From assembly GCF_000158955.1 (NCBI RefSeq), contig NZ_GG657757.1, positions 5,045,949 to 5,109,948 on the forward strand: a stretch of DNA of 64,000 nucleotides. Direction: 5' to 3'. A program made the translations under genes and the position numbers. The stretch is from Streptomyces viridochromogenes DSM 40736 (GTDB lineage: Bacteria; Actinomycetota; Actinomycetes; Streptomycetales; Streptomycetaceae). Numbering within the stretch: position 1 is the stretch's first letter; each line of letters starts with the position of its first letter. Below, piece after piece: positions 42,941 to 51,148 of this stretch. The notes under the pieces are model-generated. The model was given only the letters and a program-made list of their open reading frames with translations, had not been told where the DNA came from and did no database searches.

Positions 42941-44173
42941 GCGAGCACCGGGCCACCGCCCCGCACCGGCCGCACGTCCTCGTGCTGCACCGCTGGCGCG
43001 ACGCACACGCCCTCTACGAGAACTACATCGACCACGACGCGCACCGCGTGACCTACGTGACCAACCCCCTCGGCTGGCCCTCGCTGCCCGCGGCGGCCGC
43101 CGGGATCGTCGAGGTCGCCGCCACCGACGACATCGAGCAGGCGCACGCCGCCGCCACGGCGCTGTCCGCGCTGTTCGGACCGGTGGACCGGGTCGTGGCA
43201 CTCAACGAGGGCGATCTCGACACCGCGGCCGAACTGCGCACCCGCCTCGGCTGCCCCGGGCAGCGGCCCGGTGAACTGGCCCGCTTCCGGGACAAGCTCC
43301 AGATGTGCGAGGCCGTCGCGGCGGCCGGACTTCCCACGCCCGCCTTCGCCGACGCCCCGGACCCGGACGCCGTGGCCCGCTTCGCGGCGACGCACGGCTG
43401 GCCGGTGGTGGTCAAACCGCGCCGCGGCACCGCCAGCCGAGGCGTACTGATCGTCGACTCGCCGGCCGGCCTGTCCGAGCTCGCGGCCCTGCCGGACGAG
43501 CCGCGCCTGGTGCAGGAGTTCTGCGGCGACGCCGTCTACCACGTCGACGGACTGTGGACCGGCGACGCGCTCGGCCCCTGGCGTGCCTCCCGGTACGTCA
43601 ACACCTGCGCCGACTTCGCCACCGGCGCGTCCTCGGCTCGTGAGGAGGACGACCCGGAACTCGTCGCCGCGCCTGGCGAGTCACCGCCCGGGGCCGCCGA
43701 TGCGCTCAGCGACGGGCCTGGGGTGTTCCACCTGGAGGTTTTGTCGGCCGGGGCGCGACGACCGGCCCGAGCTGCGGTTCCTGGAGGCCGGGTGCCGGGT
43801 CGGCGGTGCGGAGATCCCCTTCGTGTGGCGCGAGGTGCACGGCATCGACCTGATGCGGGCGGCCGTCGACGTCCAGCTGGGCCGCACGCCCGCCCTGTCC
43901 GCACCGGCGTCCTGGAACACCGGAGGCTGGCTGCTCGTCAGGACCCCGGTCCCGGCGCCCTGCCGCGTCGTCGCCGCCCAGCCGCTCGACCCCCGCGACG
44001 ACGGCCCCTACGCCCAGGTCGTACCGCCCCGGGGCACCGTCGTCCCCGAGGCCGGCGGCTACGAACACGTGGGCGCCCGCTTCCGCTTCCGCGGCTCGGG
44101 TACGGCCCAGGTGGAAAGCTCGATAGCCAAGGCCGCCGCCCGCTTCCGCCTGGAGTGCGAGGCCGTGGCATGA
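42937..44173 (+). pseudogene. ATP-grasp ligase, group 1b, with a frameshift near 43750
   Basis: This is the paralogue of the ligase at 18779-20038. The first ~270 residues read in one frame (VLVLHRWRDAHALYENYIDHDAHRV ... GWPVVVKPRRGTASRGVLIV ... FHLEVL). After the GGGG/GCGCG run at 43750-43757 the matching sequence (DDRPELRFLEAGCRVGGAEIPFVWREVHGIDLM ...) continues in another frame to TGA 44171-44173. Removing one G restores an alignment with no gap against the paralogue. The metal-binding segment falls after the shift, so the gene as written would be inactive. A one-base G-run error is as likely as a true mutation. The stop overlaps the MFS start as ATGA. Confidence 0.82.
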
Positions 44174-45741
44174 CACCGGCCGCCGATGGCCTGAGCACCG
44201 GTGGTGCCGCCTCGCGGCCTACGGGCGATGGCCTGCGTGCCGGTGGCGATGCCTCGCAACCCACCCGCGGTGGTCTGCGCGGCGACGGCGACGGCGCGCG
44301 ACCCGCCCCCGGTGGCCTGCGGCCCGCCCGTGGCGGCGTGCGGCCGGGCCGTGCCGGGCTCACGGCTGCCCTCGCCCCGTTGCGGCTGCGGGACTACCGT
44401 CGGCTGTGGTGCGGGACCCTGCTCAGCAACCTCGGTGACGGGGCGACCTGGACGGCCCTGTCCTGGCTGGCGATCGTGCGGGGGGACGCGGCGGCGCTCG
44501 GCTGCCTCGGTCTGTGCTACACCGCGCCGGTGATCGGCGGCGGCGCCCTCGTCGGGCCGCTGCTCGACCGCTTCGACCGCCGCCGGGTGCTGGTCGCCGA
44601 CTCGGTGCTGCGCGGGCTGGCCGTCGCGAGCGTCCCGGCGGCCGCCCTCCTGGGCCCGGTACGGCTGGAGCATCTGTACGTCGTCGCCGCGGTCTACGGC
44701 CTGCTGAAGATCGTGCCCCTGGGCGCGGTCCCGGCGATGCTGCCCGACCTGGTGCCGCCCCGGCTGCTGCACGGCGCCGCCGCACTGGAGTCGGTGTCGC
44801 TCGGCGTCGGCCGGATCCTCGGCCCGGTCGTAGGCGGCGCGCTGATCCCCCTGGCCGGCGCGCACGGGGTACTCCTGGTCGACGCACTGAGCTACGGCAC
44901 ACTCGCCCTGGCCGCCCTCTCGCTGCACCTGCCGTACCGAAAGGCGACGCCCCGCACAGGGAAGCAGCCGCCCGGCGGGGCGCACCCGCCCGGCGGGACG
45001 CGACCGTCCTGTGGCTGGCGGCCTGTGGCGCGGCTGTTGCGGCAGGACGGGGTGCTGTGCGCCATCACCGTGGGGTTCGGCCTCTTCAATCTCGCCATGG
45101 GGCTGCTGCTCGTTCTCGAACCCTGGCTGGCCCGCGAGAGGTTCCACGGCGGTGCCGGCCTGCTCGGCGTGATCCTCGCCGTGTCCGGCGCGGCCAACCT
45201 GGTCGGCTCGGTGTGTGCCGGCATGCTCCCTCCCGCCGACCGCCAGATGCTCCGCATCGGCATCCTCCAGACCGTCGCCGGGAGTTCACTGCTCCTGCTG
45301 CTGGTGCCGTCCCTGCCGGTCGTGCTCGTCGGCCTGGTGCTGTGCAACCTGCTGTCCACGCCGATGACGGTCTCCTCCCAGGCGCTGCGCCTGACCCGCA
45401 TCCCGGAGGAGCTGCGCGGCCGCACGCTCATCCTGATGCGCACCGTCATGAACGCCACCACCCCGGTGGGCACCGCCCTGGCCGGCGCGCTGCTGGCCGC
45501 CGGCGCCCCCGGTTTCCTGATCGTCCTCATGACCCTGAGCGCCGCCCTGCCGGGCCTCTGGCTCGTCCGCGCCTACCGCGCCACGTCCTTCGGCGCCGAA
45601 CTCGGCGTCAAACCCGGCGTCACCCCGACCACCCCTCCCGTCCGAAGGAGCCCCTCCGATGCGCACCATGTTCAAGTCCAAGATCCACCGGGCCACCGTC
45701 ACCCAGGCCGACCTGCACTACGTGGGCTCCGTCACCGTTGA
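44170..45741 (+). CDS. MFS transporter with repeat-rich N-terminus
   Basis: A 523-residue carrier. The first ~65 residues are hydrophilic Gly/Arg/Ala repeats (DGLRAGGDASQPTRGGLRGDGDG style) before the first helix at LAPLRLRDYRRLWCGTLLSNLGDGATWTALSW. Motif A-like GPLLDRFDRRRVLV follows helix 2, and about 11-12 helices can be seen. ATG 44170 overlaps the preceding ligase stop. The frame runs 83 nt into panD, and its last ~28 residues look like a panD shadow, so the functional end is probably near 45650. Likely exporter of the cluster product (inference). Confidence 0.85.
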   Translation: MTPAADGLSTGGAASRPTGDGLRAGGDASQPTRGGLRGDGDGARPAPGGLRPARGGVRPGRAGLTAALAPLRLRDYRRLWCGTLLSNLGDGATWTALSWLAIVRGDAAALGCLGLCYTAPVIGGGALVGPLLDRFDRRRVLVADSVLRGLAVASVPAAALLGPVRLEHLYVVAAVYGLLKIVPLGAVPAMLPDLVPPRLLHGAAALESVSLGVGRILGPVVGGALIPLAGAHGVLLVDALSYGTLALAALSLHLPYRKATPRTGKQPPGGAHPPGGTRPSCGWRPVARLLRQDGVLCAITVGFGLFNLAMGLLLVLEPWLARERFHGGAGLLGVILAVSGAANLVGSVCAGMLPPADRQMLRIGILQTVAGSSLLLLLVPSLPVVLVGLVLCNLLSTPMTVSSQALRLTRIPEELRGRTLILMRTVMNATTPVGTALAGALLAAGAPGFLIVLMTLSAALPGLWLVRAYRATSFGAELGVKPGVTPTTPPVRRSPSDAHHVQVQDPPGHRHPGRPALRGLRHR

Positions 45742-46099
45742 CGCCGACCTCATGGACGCCGCCGACCTGCTCCCCGGCGAGCAGGTCCACATCGTCGACG
45801 TCACCAACGGCGCCCGCCTGGAGACGTACGTCATCGAGGGCGAGCGCGGCAGCGGCGTCGTCGGCATCAACGGCGCCGCCGCCCATCTCGTCGAGCCCGG
45901 TGACACGGTGATCCTCATCAGCTACACCCTGGTCGACGACGCGGCGGCCCGCTCCCTCGTGCCCAGCGTGGTCCACGTGGACGCCGCCAACCGCGTCATC
46001 ACCCTCGGCGACGACCCCGCCGCCCCCGTCCCGAACACCGACACCCTCCGCAACCCCCTGGCCGTCCTGAGTGGCGCGGGCGCCCGGACGGCCCGCTGA
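45659..46099 (+). CDS. panD: Aspartate 1-decarboxylase (beta-alanine supply)
   Basis: A 146-residue pyruvoyl enzyme proenzyme that decarboxylates L-aspartate to beta-alanine. The self-cleavage site is G23-S24 in HYVGSVTVDAD; conserved FKSKIHRATVTQADL, NGARLETYVIEGERGSG and GDTVILISYTLVDD blocks are intact. The C-terminus is about 10-15 residues longer than usual. ATG 45659 has AAGGAG 8 nt upstream, inside the end of the MFS frame. The normal role is pantothenate synthesis. As the last gene of the ligase operon it more likely supplies beta-alanine as a building block (inference). Confidence 0.93.
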   Translation: MRTMFKSKIHRATVTQADLHYVGSVTVDADLMDAADLLPGEQVHIVDVTNGARLETYVIEGERGSGVVGINGAAAHLVEPGDTVILISYTLVDDAAARSLVPSVVHVDAANRVITLGDDPAAPVPNTDTLRNPLAVLSGAGARTAR

Positions 46100-46106
46100 G
46101 GCCGGT

Positions 46107-47747
46107 TCACACCTCCAGCCACACCGCCTGGTCCGTCCCGAGGAGGCCGTTCTCGAGCGGGCCACTGGACAGCAGGAGCGCGGAGTGCGCGGGCAGTTCG
46201 CACGGCTCGGCCGAGAGGTTCACCACGCAGACGAAGCCCGGCTCGCGGCGGAAGGCCAGGACTCCCTCGGGGGCGTCCAGCCAGGTCATGGTGCCGTCGC
46301 CGAGGGCGGGGTGGTCGTGACGCAGGCGCAGGGCCGCGCGGTAGAGCTCCAGCATGGAGCCGGGGTCGCCGGCCTGCGACTCGACGGTGTGGTCGGCCCA
46401 CCGGGCGGGCTGCGGCAGCCACGGCTCGGCCGATCCGCCCTCGGGACTGAAGCCGTAGGGGGCCGTCCGGCCGGACCAGGGGATCGGGACGCGGCAGCCG
46501 TCCCGGCCCCGGTCGGTGTGGCCCGAGCGTTCCCAGGTCGGGTCCTGGAGGACGTCCTCGGGCAGGTCCTCGACCTCGGGGAGGCCGAGTTCCTCACCTT
46601 GGTAGACGTAGGCCCCGCCGGGCAGGGCGAGCATCAGCAGGGCGGCGGCCCGCGCGCGCCGGGTGCCGAGTTCCAGGTCGAGGGGGCCCTCCGGGCGGTA
46701 GCTCTCGTTGGCCACCCAGCGCCTGACGGTCCGGCGGCCGTAGCGGCTGGGGTGGCGCATCACGTCGTGGTTGGAGAGGACCCAGGTGGCCGGCGCCCCC
46801 ACCGCGCCCAGCATCGCGAGGGAGCCGTCGATGACCGCCCGCAGGTCCTTCGGGTCCCAACTCGACATCAGGAAGTCGAAGTTGAACGCCGTGTGCAGAC
46901 CGTCCCGGCGGACGTACGCCGCGAGCCGCTCGGGCGTGTCCGCCCAGGCCTCGGCGACGAAGGAGCGGTCGCCGGGGAACTCGTCGGCCACCTTGCGCCA
47001 GGCCCGGTAGATCTCGTGCACCTCGTCGCGGTCCCAGTGCGGGTGGTCCACGTGCCGCACGGGCTGCCCGGCGTCCGGATCCCGGCGCGGCGGCAGGTCC
47101 GGCAGCTCCGGGTGCTTGATCAGGCCGTGGGCCACGTCGATACGGAACCCGTCCACGCCCCGGCTGAACCAGAACCGCAGCACCGACTCGAACTCGGCCC
47201 GCACCTCGGGGTGCTGCCAGTTCAGGTCCGGCTGCTGGGGTGCGAACAGGTGCAGGTACCACTCCCCGTCGGGCAGCCGGGTCCAGGCCGGGCCGCCGAA
47301 GCAGGAGACCCAGTCGTTCGGCGGCTGCGAACCGTCTGCGCCCCGGCCGGGGCGGAAGACGTACCGCTCGCGCTCCGGGCTGCCCGGGCCGGCGGCGAGG
47401 GCCTCCTGGAACCAGGCGTGCTGGTCCGAGGTGTGGTTCGGCACGATGTCGGGAATCACGCGGATCCCGTGCCCGTGCGCCTCCTCGATGAGCTGCTCGG
47501 CCTCGGCCAGGGTGCCGAACCGGGGGTCGATCTCGCGGAAGTCGGCGACGTCGTAACCGTGGTCGGCCATCGGCGACTTGTACCAGGGGTTGATCCAGAT
47601 CGCGTCCACGCCGAGGGACTTGAGATAGGGCAGCCGGGAGCGGATGCCGGCGATGTCGCCGACGCCGTCGCCGTTCCCGTCGGCGAAACTGCGGATGTAG
47701 ACCTGGTAGATGACGGCACTGCGCCACCAGGGGCCGGTGGGGGACAC
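46107..47747 (-). CDS. GH13 alpha-glucosidase
   Basis: A 546-residue intracellular alpha-glucosidase of the GH13 (oligo-1,6/alpha-glucosidase) type: WWRSAVIYQVYIRSFADGNGDGVGD, DAIWINPWYKSP, DIVPNHTSDQHAWFQEAL, nucleophile Asp in DGFRIDVAHG, acid/base Glu in FVAEAWAD and the third carboxylate in LSNHDV. GTG 47747 has GAGGAG 4-5 nt upstream. It is the last gene of the sugar ABC operon, 24 nt after the inner permease. It hydrolyses imported alpha-glucosides such as maltose, trehalulose or isomaltose-type sugars; the exact linkage is unclear. Confidence 0.93.
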   Translation of the reverse strand: MSPTGPWWRSAVIYQVYIRSFADGNGDGVGDIAGIRSRLPYLKSLGVDAIWINPWYKSPMADHGYDVADFREIDPRFGTLAEAEQLIEEAHGHGIRVIPDIVPNHTSDQHAWFQEALAAGPGSPERERYVFRPGRGADGSQPPNDWVSCFGGPAWTRLPDGEWYLHLFAPQQPDLNWQHPEVRAEFESVLRFWFSRGVDGFRIDVAHGLIKHPELPDLPPRRDPDAGQPVRHVDHPHWDRDEVHEIYRAWRKVADEFPGDRSFVAEAWADTPERLAAYVRRDGLHTAFNFDFLMSSWDPKDLRAVIDGSLAMLGAVGAPATWVLSNHDVMRHPSRYGRRTVRRWVANESYRPEGPLDLELGTRRARAAALLMLALPGGAYVYQGEELGLPEVEDLPEDVLQDPTWERSGHTDRGRDGCRVPIPWSGRTAPYGFSPEGGSAEPWLPQPARWADHTVESQAGDPGSMLELYRAALRLRHDHPALGDGTMTWLDAPEGVLAFRREPGFVCVVNLSAEPCELPAHSALLLSSGPLENGLLGTDQAVWLEV

Positions 47748-47771
47748 GTTGCTCCTCAGGGGTCTCAGGGT

Positions 47772-48608
47772 CTACTTCGCGGCGCCGGCGGTGAGTCCGG
47801 CGACGATGCGGCGCTGGAAGAGCAGCACCATGACCACCAGCGGCACGGTGACCAGGACACCCGCGGCCATCTGGCTGCCGAACGGGGTCTCGTAGGTCGT
47901 GGCGCCGGTGAACTTGGAGATGGCGACCGTGGCGGTCTGCATACCGGGTTTGTTCGTCATCGACAGGGCGATGAGGAACTCGTTCCAGGCGGCGATGAAG
48001 GTGATGATCGCGGTGGTGAAGATGCCCGGCGCGGCCAGCGGCACGATGACCTTGCGGAAGGCCTGGCCGCGGGTGCAGCCGTCGACCATCGCGGCGTGCT
48101 CCAGCTCGTCCGGCATCTGCCGGAAGAACGTGGTCAGGTTCCACACCGCCAGCGGCAGCGCGAAGGACATGCTCGGCACGATCATCGACTGGTAGGTGTT
48201 GATCCAGCCGATGTCGGTGAACAGCTTCAGCAGCGGCACCACGATCGACACCACCGGGAACATCGAGGTGGCGATGATCAGGGTGAGGATCAGCCGCTTG
48301 AAGCGGAACTCCAGCCGGGCCATCGCGTACGCGGTGAACGTGGCCAGCAGCAGCGCCAGCACGGTCGTGATCCCGGCGACGACCAGGCTGTTGAGCAGCG
48401 CCCGCCCGAAGCCCTGCGCGGGGTCGAACACGGCCCGGTAGTTCTCGAAGGACAGCGGAGACGGGAGCGGCGTGGTGTCGAAGATGTCGCCGGTGCGGCG
48501 GAGACTGGAGACCAGCATCCAGTAGAACGGGGCCAGACAGCAGGCCACGACCACGACGACACCCGCGTACACGAGCCCGCCGCGCCACTTCGCCGTGAGG
48601 GTCGTCAT
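47772..48608 (-). CDS. Carbohydrate ABC permease (MalG-like)
   Basis: A 278-residue inner-membrane permease with about six helices and the EAA loop EHAAMVDGCTRGQAFRKVIVPLAAPGI that docks the ATPase. The N-terminus is GGLVYAGVVVVVACCLAPFYWMLVSSLR; the family pattern is MalG/AglG. ATG 48608 overlaps the previous permease stop as ATGA. No ATPase gene is present in the operon; Streptomyces sugar importers usually share MsiK encoded elsewhere (family knowledge). Confidence 0.94.
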   Translation of the reverse strand: MTTLTAKWRGGLVYAGVVVVVACCLAPFYWMLVSSLRRTGDIFDTTPLPSPLSFENYRAVFDPAQGFGRALLNSLVVAGITTVLALLLATFTAYAMARLEFRFKRLILTLIIATSMFPVVSIVVPLLKLFTDIGWINTYQSMIVPSMSFALPLAVWNLTTFFRQMPDELEHAAMVDGCTRGQAFRKVIVPLAAPGIFTTAIITFIAAWNEFLIALSMTNKPGMQTATVAISKFTGATTYETPFGSQMAAGVLVTVPLVVMVLLFQRRIVAGLTAGAAK

Positions 48609-49588
48609 GCCGTCACCTCCGTACGACGGGGCCTCCTGCCGTCCCCGCCCCCGACGAGGTCGGTGCCGAGCAGCCGCACGAAGGCCAGCGCGATCAGGAA
48701 GACGTAGAGGAAGAGGATCACGGCGTACGCGGAGGCCGGTCCGAAGCGGACGTTGGACGCCTCGTTCTGCGCGAGCATCGACAGCGTCTCCACCGAGTGC
48801 TTCTGCGCGCCGACGAGGATGTAGGGCAGGTCGAACATCCGCAGGGCGTCCATGCAGCGGAACAGCACGGCCACCAGCAGCGCCGGCTTCACCAGGGGCA
48901 GGGTGATGTGCCAGAACTGGCGCACGGGGCGGGCCCCGTCCATCCGGGCCGCCTCGTAGACCTCCTTCGGGATCACCTGGAGGCCGGCCAGGACCAGCAG
49001 TCCGATGAAGGGCGCGGTCTTCCACACCTCGGCGACGATGACGGCGACCTTGGCGTGGAAGCCCTCGGTGGTCCACAGGATCTGCTGTCCGAGCAGCGCG
49101 TTGGCGACGCCGTCGCTGTTGAAGATCCACCGCCACAGCAGTCCGGAGATCGCCGTCGGCACCGCCCAGGGCACCAGGATCCCGGCCCGCACCAGGGCCC
49201 GGCCCCGGAACGCCCGGTGCATGATCAGCGCCATGGCCACCCCGACCACGGTCTCCAGCGAGACCGTGACGACGGTGAAGAAGGTCGTGTTCCAGAAGGC
49301 GTTGAAGAACCGCGCCCCGGCCTCGCCGAAGATGTCGGCGTAGTTGCGCAGGCCGACGAACGGCTCGGTGGCGCTGATGAACCCGGTGCTGGGGTCGAGG
49401 CCCTTGGCGCCGTAGAGCGACTCCTTCAGCGCCATGAGCGTCGGGTAGAGCACGACGACCGCCAGCACCAGCAGCGTGGGGGAGACCAGCAGCGCGGCCA
49501 GCCGCCCGGCCCCGGCGGTGGCCCGGCCCCGCGCCGCCGGCCGCCGGGGCCGGGCCCGGACGCCGGTCTCCGCCGGGAGCTCGGTCAT
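48605..49588 (-). CDS. Carbohydrate ABC permease (MalF-like)
   Basis: A 327-residue permease: a 30-residue Arg/Ala-rich N-terminus, TM1 LAALLVSPTLLVLAVVVLYPTLMAL, a periplasmic loop, several helices and the EAA motif YEAARMDGARPVRQFWHITLPLVKPAL. It is the MalF partner of the next gene. It starts 11 nt after the binding-protein stop. Confidence 0.94.
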   Translation of the reverse strand: MTELPAETGVRARPRRPAARGRATAGAGRLAALLVSPTLLVLAVVVLYPTLMALKESLYGAKGLDPSTGFISATEPFVGLRNYADIFGEAGARFFNAFWNTTFFTVVTVSLETVVGVAMALIMHRAFRGRALVRAGILVPWAVPTAISGLLWRWIFNSDGVANALLGQQILWTTEGFHAKVAVIVAEVWKTAPFIGLLVLAGLQVIPKEVYEAARMDGARPVRQFWHITLPLVKPALLVAVLFRCMDALRMFDLPYILVGAQKHSVETLSMLAQNEASNVRFGPASAYAVILFLYVFLIALAFVRLLGTDLVGGGDGRRPRRTEVTA

Positions 49589-49599
49589 GGTGCCGGCCC

Positions 49600-50877
49600 T
49601 CACCGCGCGACCGCCTTCCGCAATTGCTTCTGCAGGTCCTTCAGCGCCCGCTCGCTGCTCTTCTCCCCGTTCAGGGCGGCGTACGTCTCCTGCTGCACGG
49701 CCGAGGTGACGTCGCCGTACTGCACGACCCGGGGCCGCGGCACGGCCCGCAGGATGGACTCCTTCAGCACGGGCAGATACGGGTACTGCCCGATGAGTGC
49801 CTTGTCGTCGTAGAGGGCGGCGTACGGCGGGGCGACGGAGGCGTCCTCCAGGAAGGTCCTGGTGTTCTTCTCGCTGGTCATGAACTCGATGAAGTCCAGG
49901 GCCGTCGCCTTGTTCCGGGCTGACGCGGAGACGGCCATGTTGTGCCCGCCGAGGCTGGAGGAGCCGGGTCCGTTCAGACCGGGCAGGGGCGCGACCGCGA
50001 ACTTGCCCTTGACGCCGCTCTTCTGGGCGAGGGAGTACATGTACGGCCAGTTGCGCAGGAAGACGAGCTTGCCGGACTGGAAGGCCTGGCGGCCGTCCTC
50101 CTCCTGGTAGGTGGCGGCCTCCTTGGGGATCGTCCCGTCCTCGAAGGAGCGGGCGAGGAAGTCCAGGCCTTTCTTCGCCTCCGGTGTGTCGACGTCCGGC
50201 GTGCCGTTGGCGTCGGTGACCCGGCCGCCCGCGGAGTGCACTGCCTCGGCGAAGTTCACCGTCAGCCCCTCGTACTTCTGGAACTGCCCGGCGTAGCAGG
50301 ACATGCCCTTCGCCTCGGGGAGCCTCTTCACCTTGGCGCAGGCGGCGGTCATCTCGCCCCAGGTGGCGGGGGGCCGGGTGACGCCGGCCTTCTTCAGCAG
50401 GTCGGTGCGGTAGTAGAGCATGCCGCCGTCCGAGCTGCTCGGCACCGCGTACAGACCGCCGCGGTAGCGCGAGGTCTCCACCACCGGCTTCAGCATCTTC
50501 CCCATCGGGAACCGCTTCCCGGGCAGCCTGTCGATCCATTGGTGGGCGGCGAACTCCGAGGTCCACACGACGTCGAGGGACAGCACCGTGTAGGCGTCGG
50601 ACTTCGTCTCCGCGTTCTGGATCATCTGCTGGCGCTGCGCGTCCGCGTCCGTCGGCAGCTGGATGAAGGTGACCTTCTCCTTCGGGTGCGCCTTGTTCCA
50701 GCGGTCGAGCATCGGCTGCACGGTGCCGGTGGTGTCCTTGCCGGCCACGTACGTGATGGGGCCGCGCCCTTCGAACGACGGCTTCCCGTCGTCCTGGCCG
50801 GAGCCGCCGCCGCAGGCGGCGAGGAGAAGCCCGGTGGCAGCGAACGCGGTCGCTCTGATGGTGGTTCTGGTCGTCAC
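49600..50877 (-). CDS. Sugar-binding lipoprotein of the ABC importer
   Basis: A 425-residue extracellular solute-binding protein: signal peptide with lipobox LLLAAC (Cys about residue 22), then GPITYVAGKDTTGTVQPMLDRWNKAHPKEKVTFIQLP, typical of family-1 binding proteins (AglE/MalE-like). Further blocks are VVWTSEFAAHQW, PATWGEMTAACAKV and VGPLPGLNG-like VAPLPGLNGPGSSSLGGHNMAVSA. It is the first gene of the operon, divergent from the LacI regulator. It presumably captures alpha-glucosides. Confidence 0.94.
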   Translation of the reverse strand: MTTRTTIRATAFAATGLLLAACGGGSGQDDGKPSFEGRGPITYVAGKDTTGTVQPMLDRWNKAHPKEKVTFIQLPTDADAQRQQMIQNAETKSDAYTVLSLDVVWTSEFAAHQWIDRLPGKRFPMGKMLKPVVETSRYRGGLYAVPSSSDGGMLYYRTDLLKKAGVTRPPATWGEMTAACAKVKRLPEAKGMSCYAGQFQKYEGLTVNFAEAVHSAGGRVTDANGTPDVDTPEAKKGLDFLARSFEDGTIPKEAATYQEEDGRQAFQSGKLVFLRNWPYMYSLAQKSGVKGKFAVAPLPGLNGPGSSSLGGHNMAVSASARNKATALDFIEFMTSEKNTRTFLEDASVAPPYAALYDDKALIGQYPYLPVLKESILRAVPRPRVVQYGDVTSAVQQETYAALNGEKSSERALKDLQKQLRKAVAR

Positions 50878-51010
50878 TGTCTCTCCTGGTCGTGCGGAAC
50901 CGGGTCACGGCTTGTGAGACTGCGTTGTCACGAAAACCTTGGAGGAAATATGCAGGTCAGAAGCCCAATAGAGAGTCTGAGGGGAATCCGTGCAACCTCG
51001 CCGGGACAAC

Positions 51011-51020
51011 GCTTGCAAGC
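51011..51020. promoter_or_regulatory. Candidate LacI-family operator 1
   Basis: GCTTGCAAGC is a perfect 10-bp palindrome in the sugar operon/regulator intergenic region. The CTTGCA core is like that of maltose/alpha-glucoside regulators of Streptomyces (general knowledge). Nearby CTTTGCCGAAG may be a weaker half site. Confidence 0.6.
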
Positions 51021-51091
51021 TAGGGCTGCACTTTGCCGAAGTCAATGCGTTACGCGGGGGTAATGAGCCGAACATCCGCGCCTCACGCGCG

Positions 51092-51105
51092 TGAAAGCGC
51101 TGTCA
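51092..51105. promoter_or_regulatory. Candidate LacI-family operator 2
   Basis: TGAAAGCGCTGTCA is a near-perfect 14-bp inverted repeat with the AGCGCT core of LacI/GalR operators. It lies 44 nt before the regulator start, suited to autoregulation. Confidence 0.65.
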
Positions 51106-51148
51106 TGAATACCCGGATTCGGCGTGGCCGCTGTGCTACCGTCCGCTC

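Noticed and set aside
18779..44173. Graspetide (microviridin-type) ligase system
   Set aside because: The ligases are of the amino-acid/peptide ligase and CPSase-like types, and no precursor with the usual core repeats is present; the small peptides found do not fit that pattern.
46071..48707. 878-codon plus-strand frame across GH13 and permease genes
   Set aside because: An antisense shadow; the minus-strand genes carry catalytic and EAA motifs.
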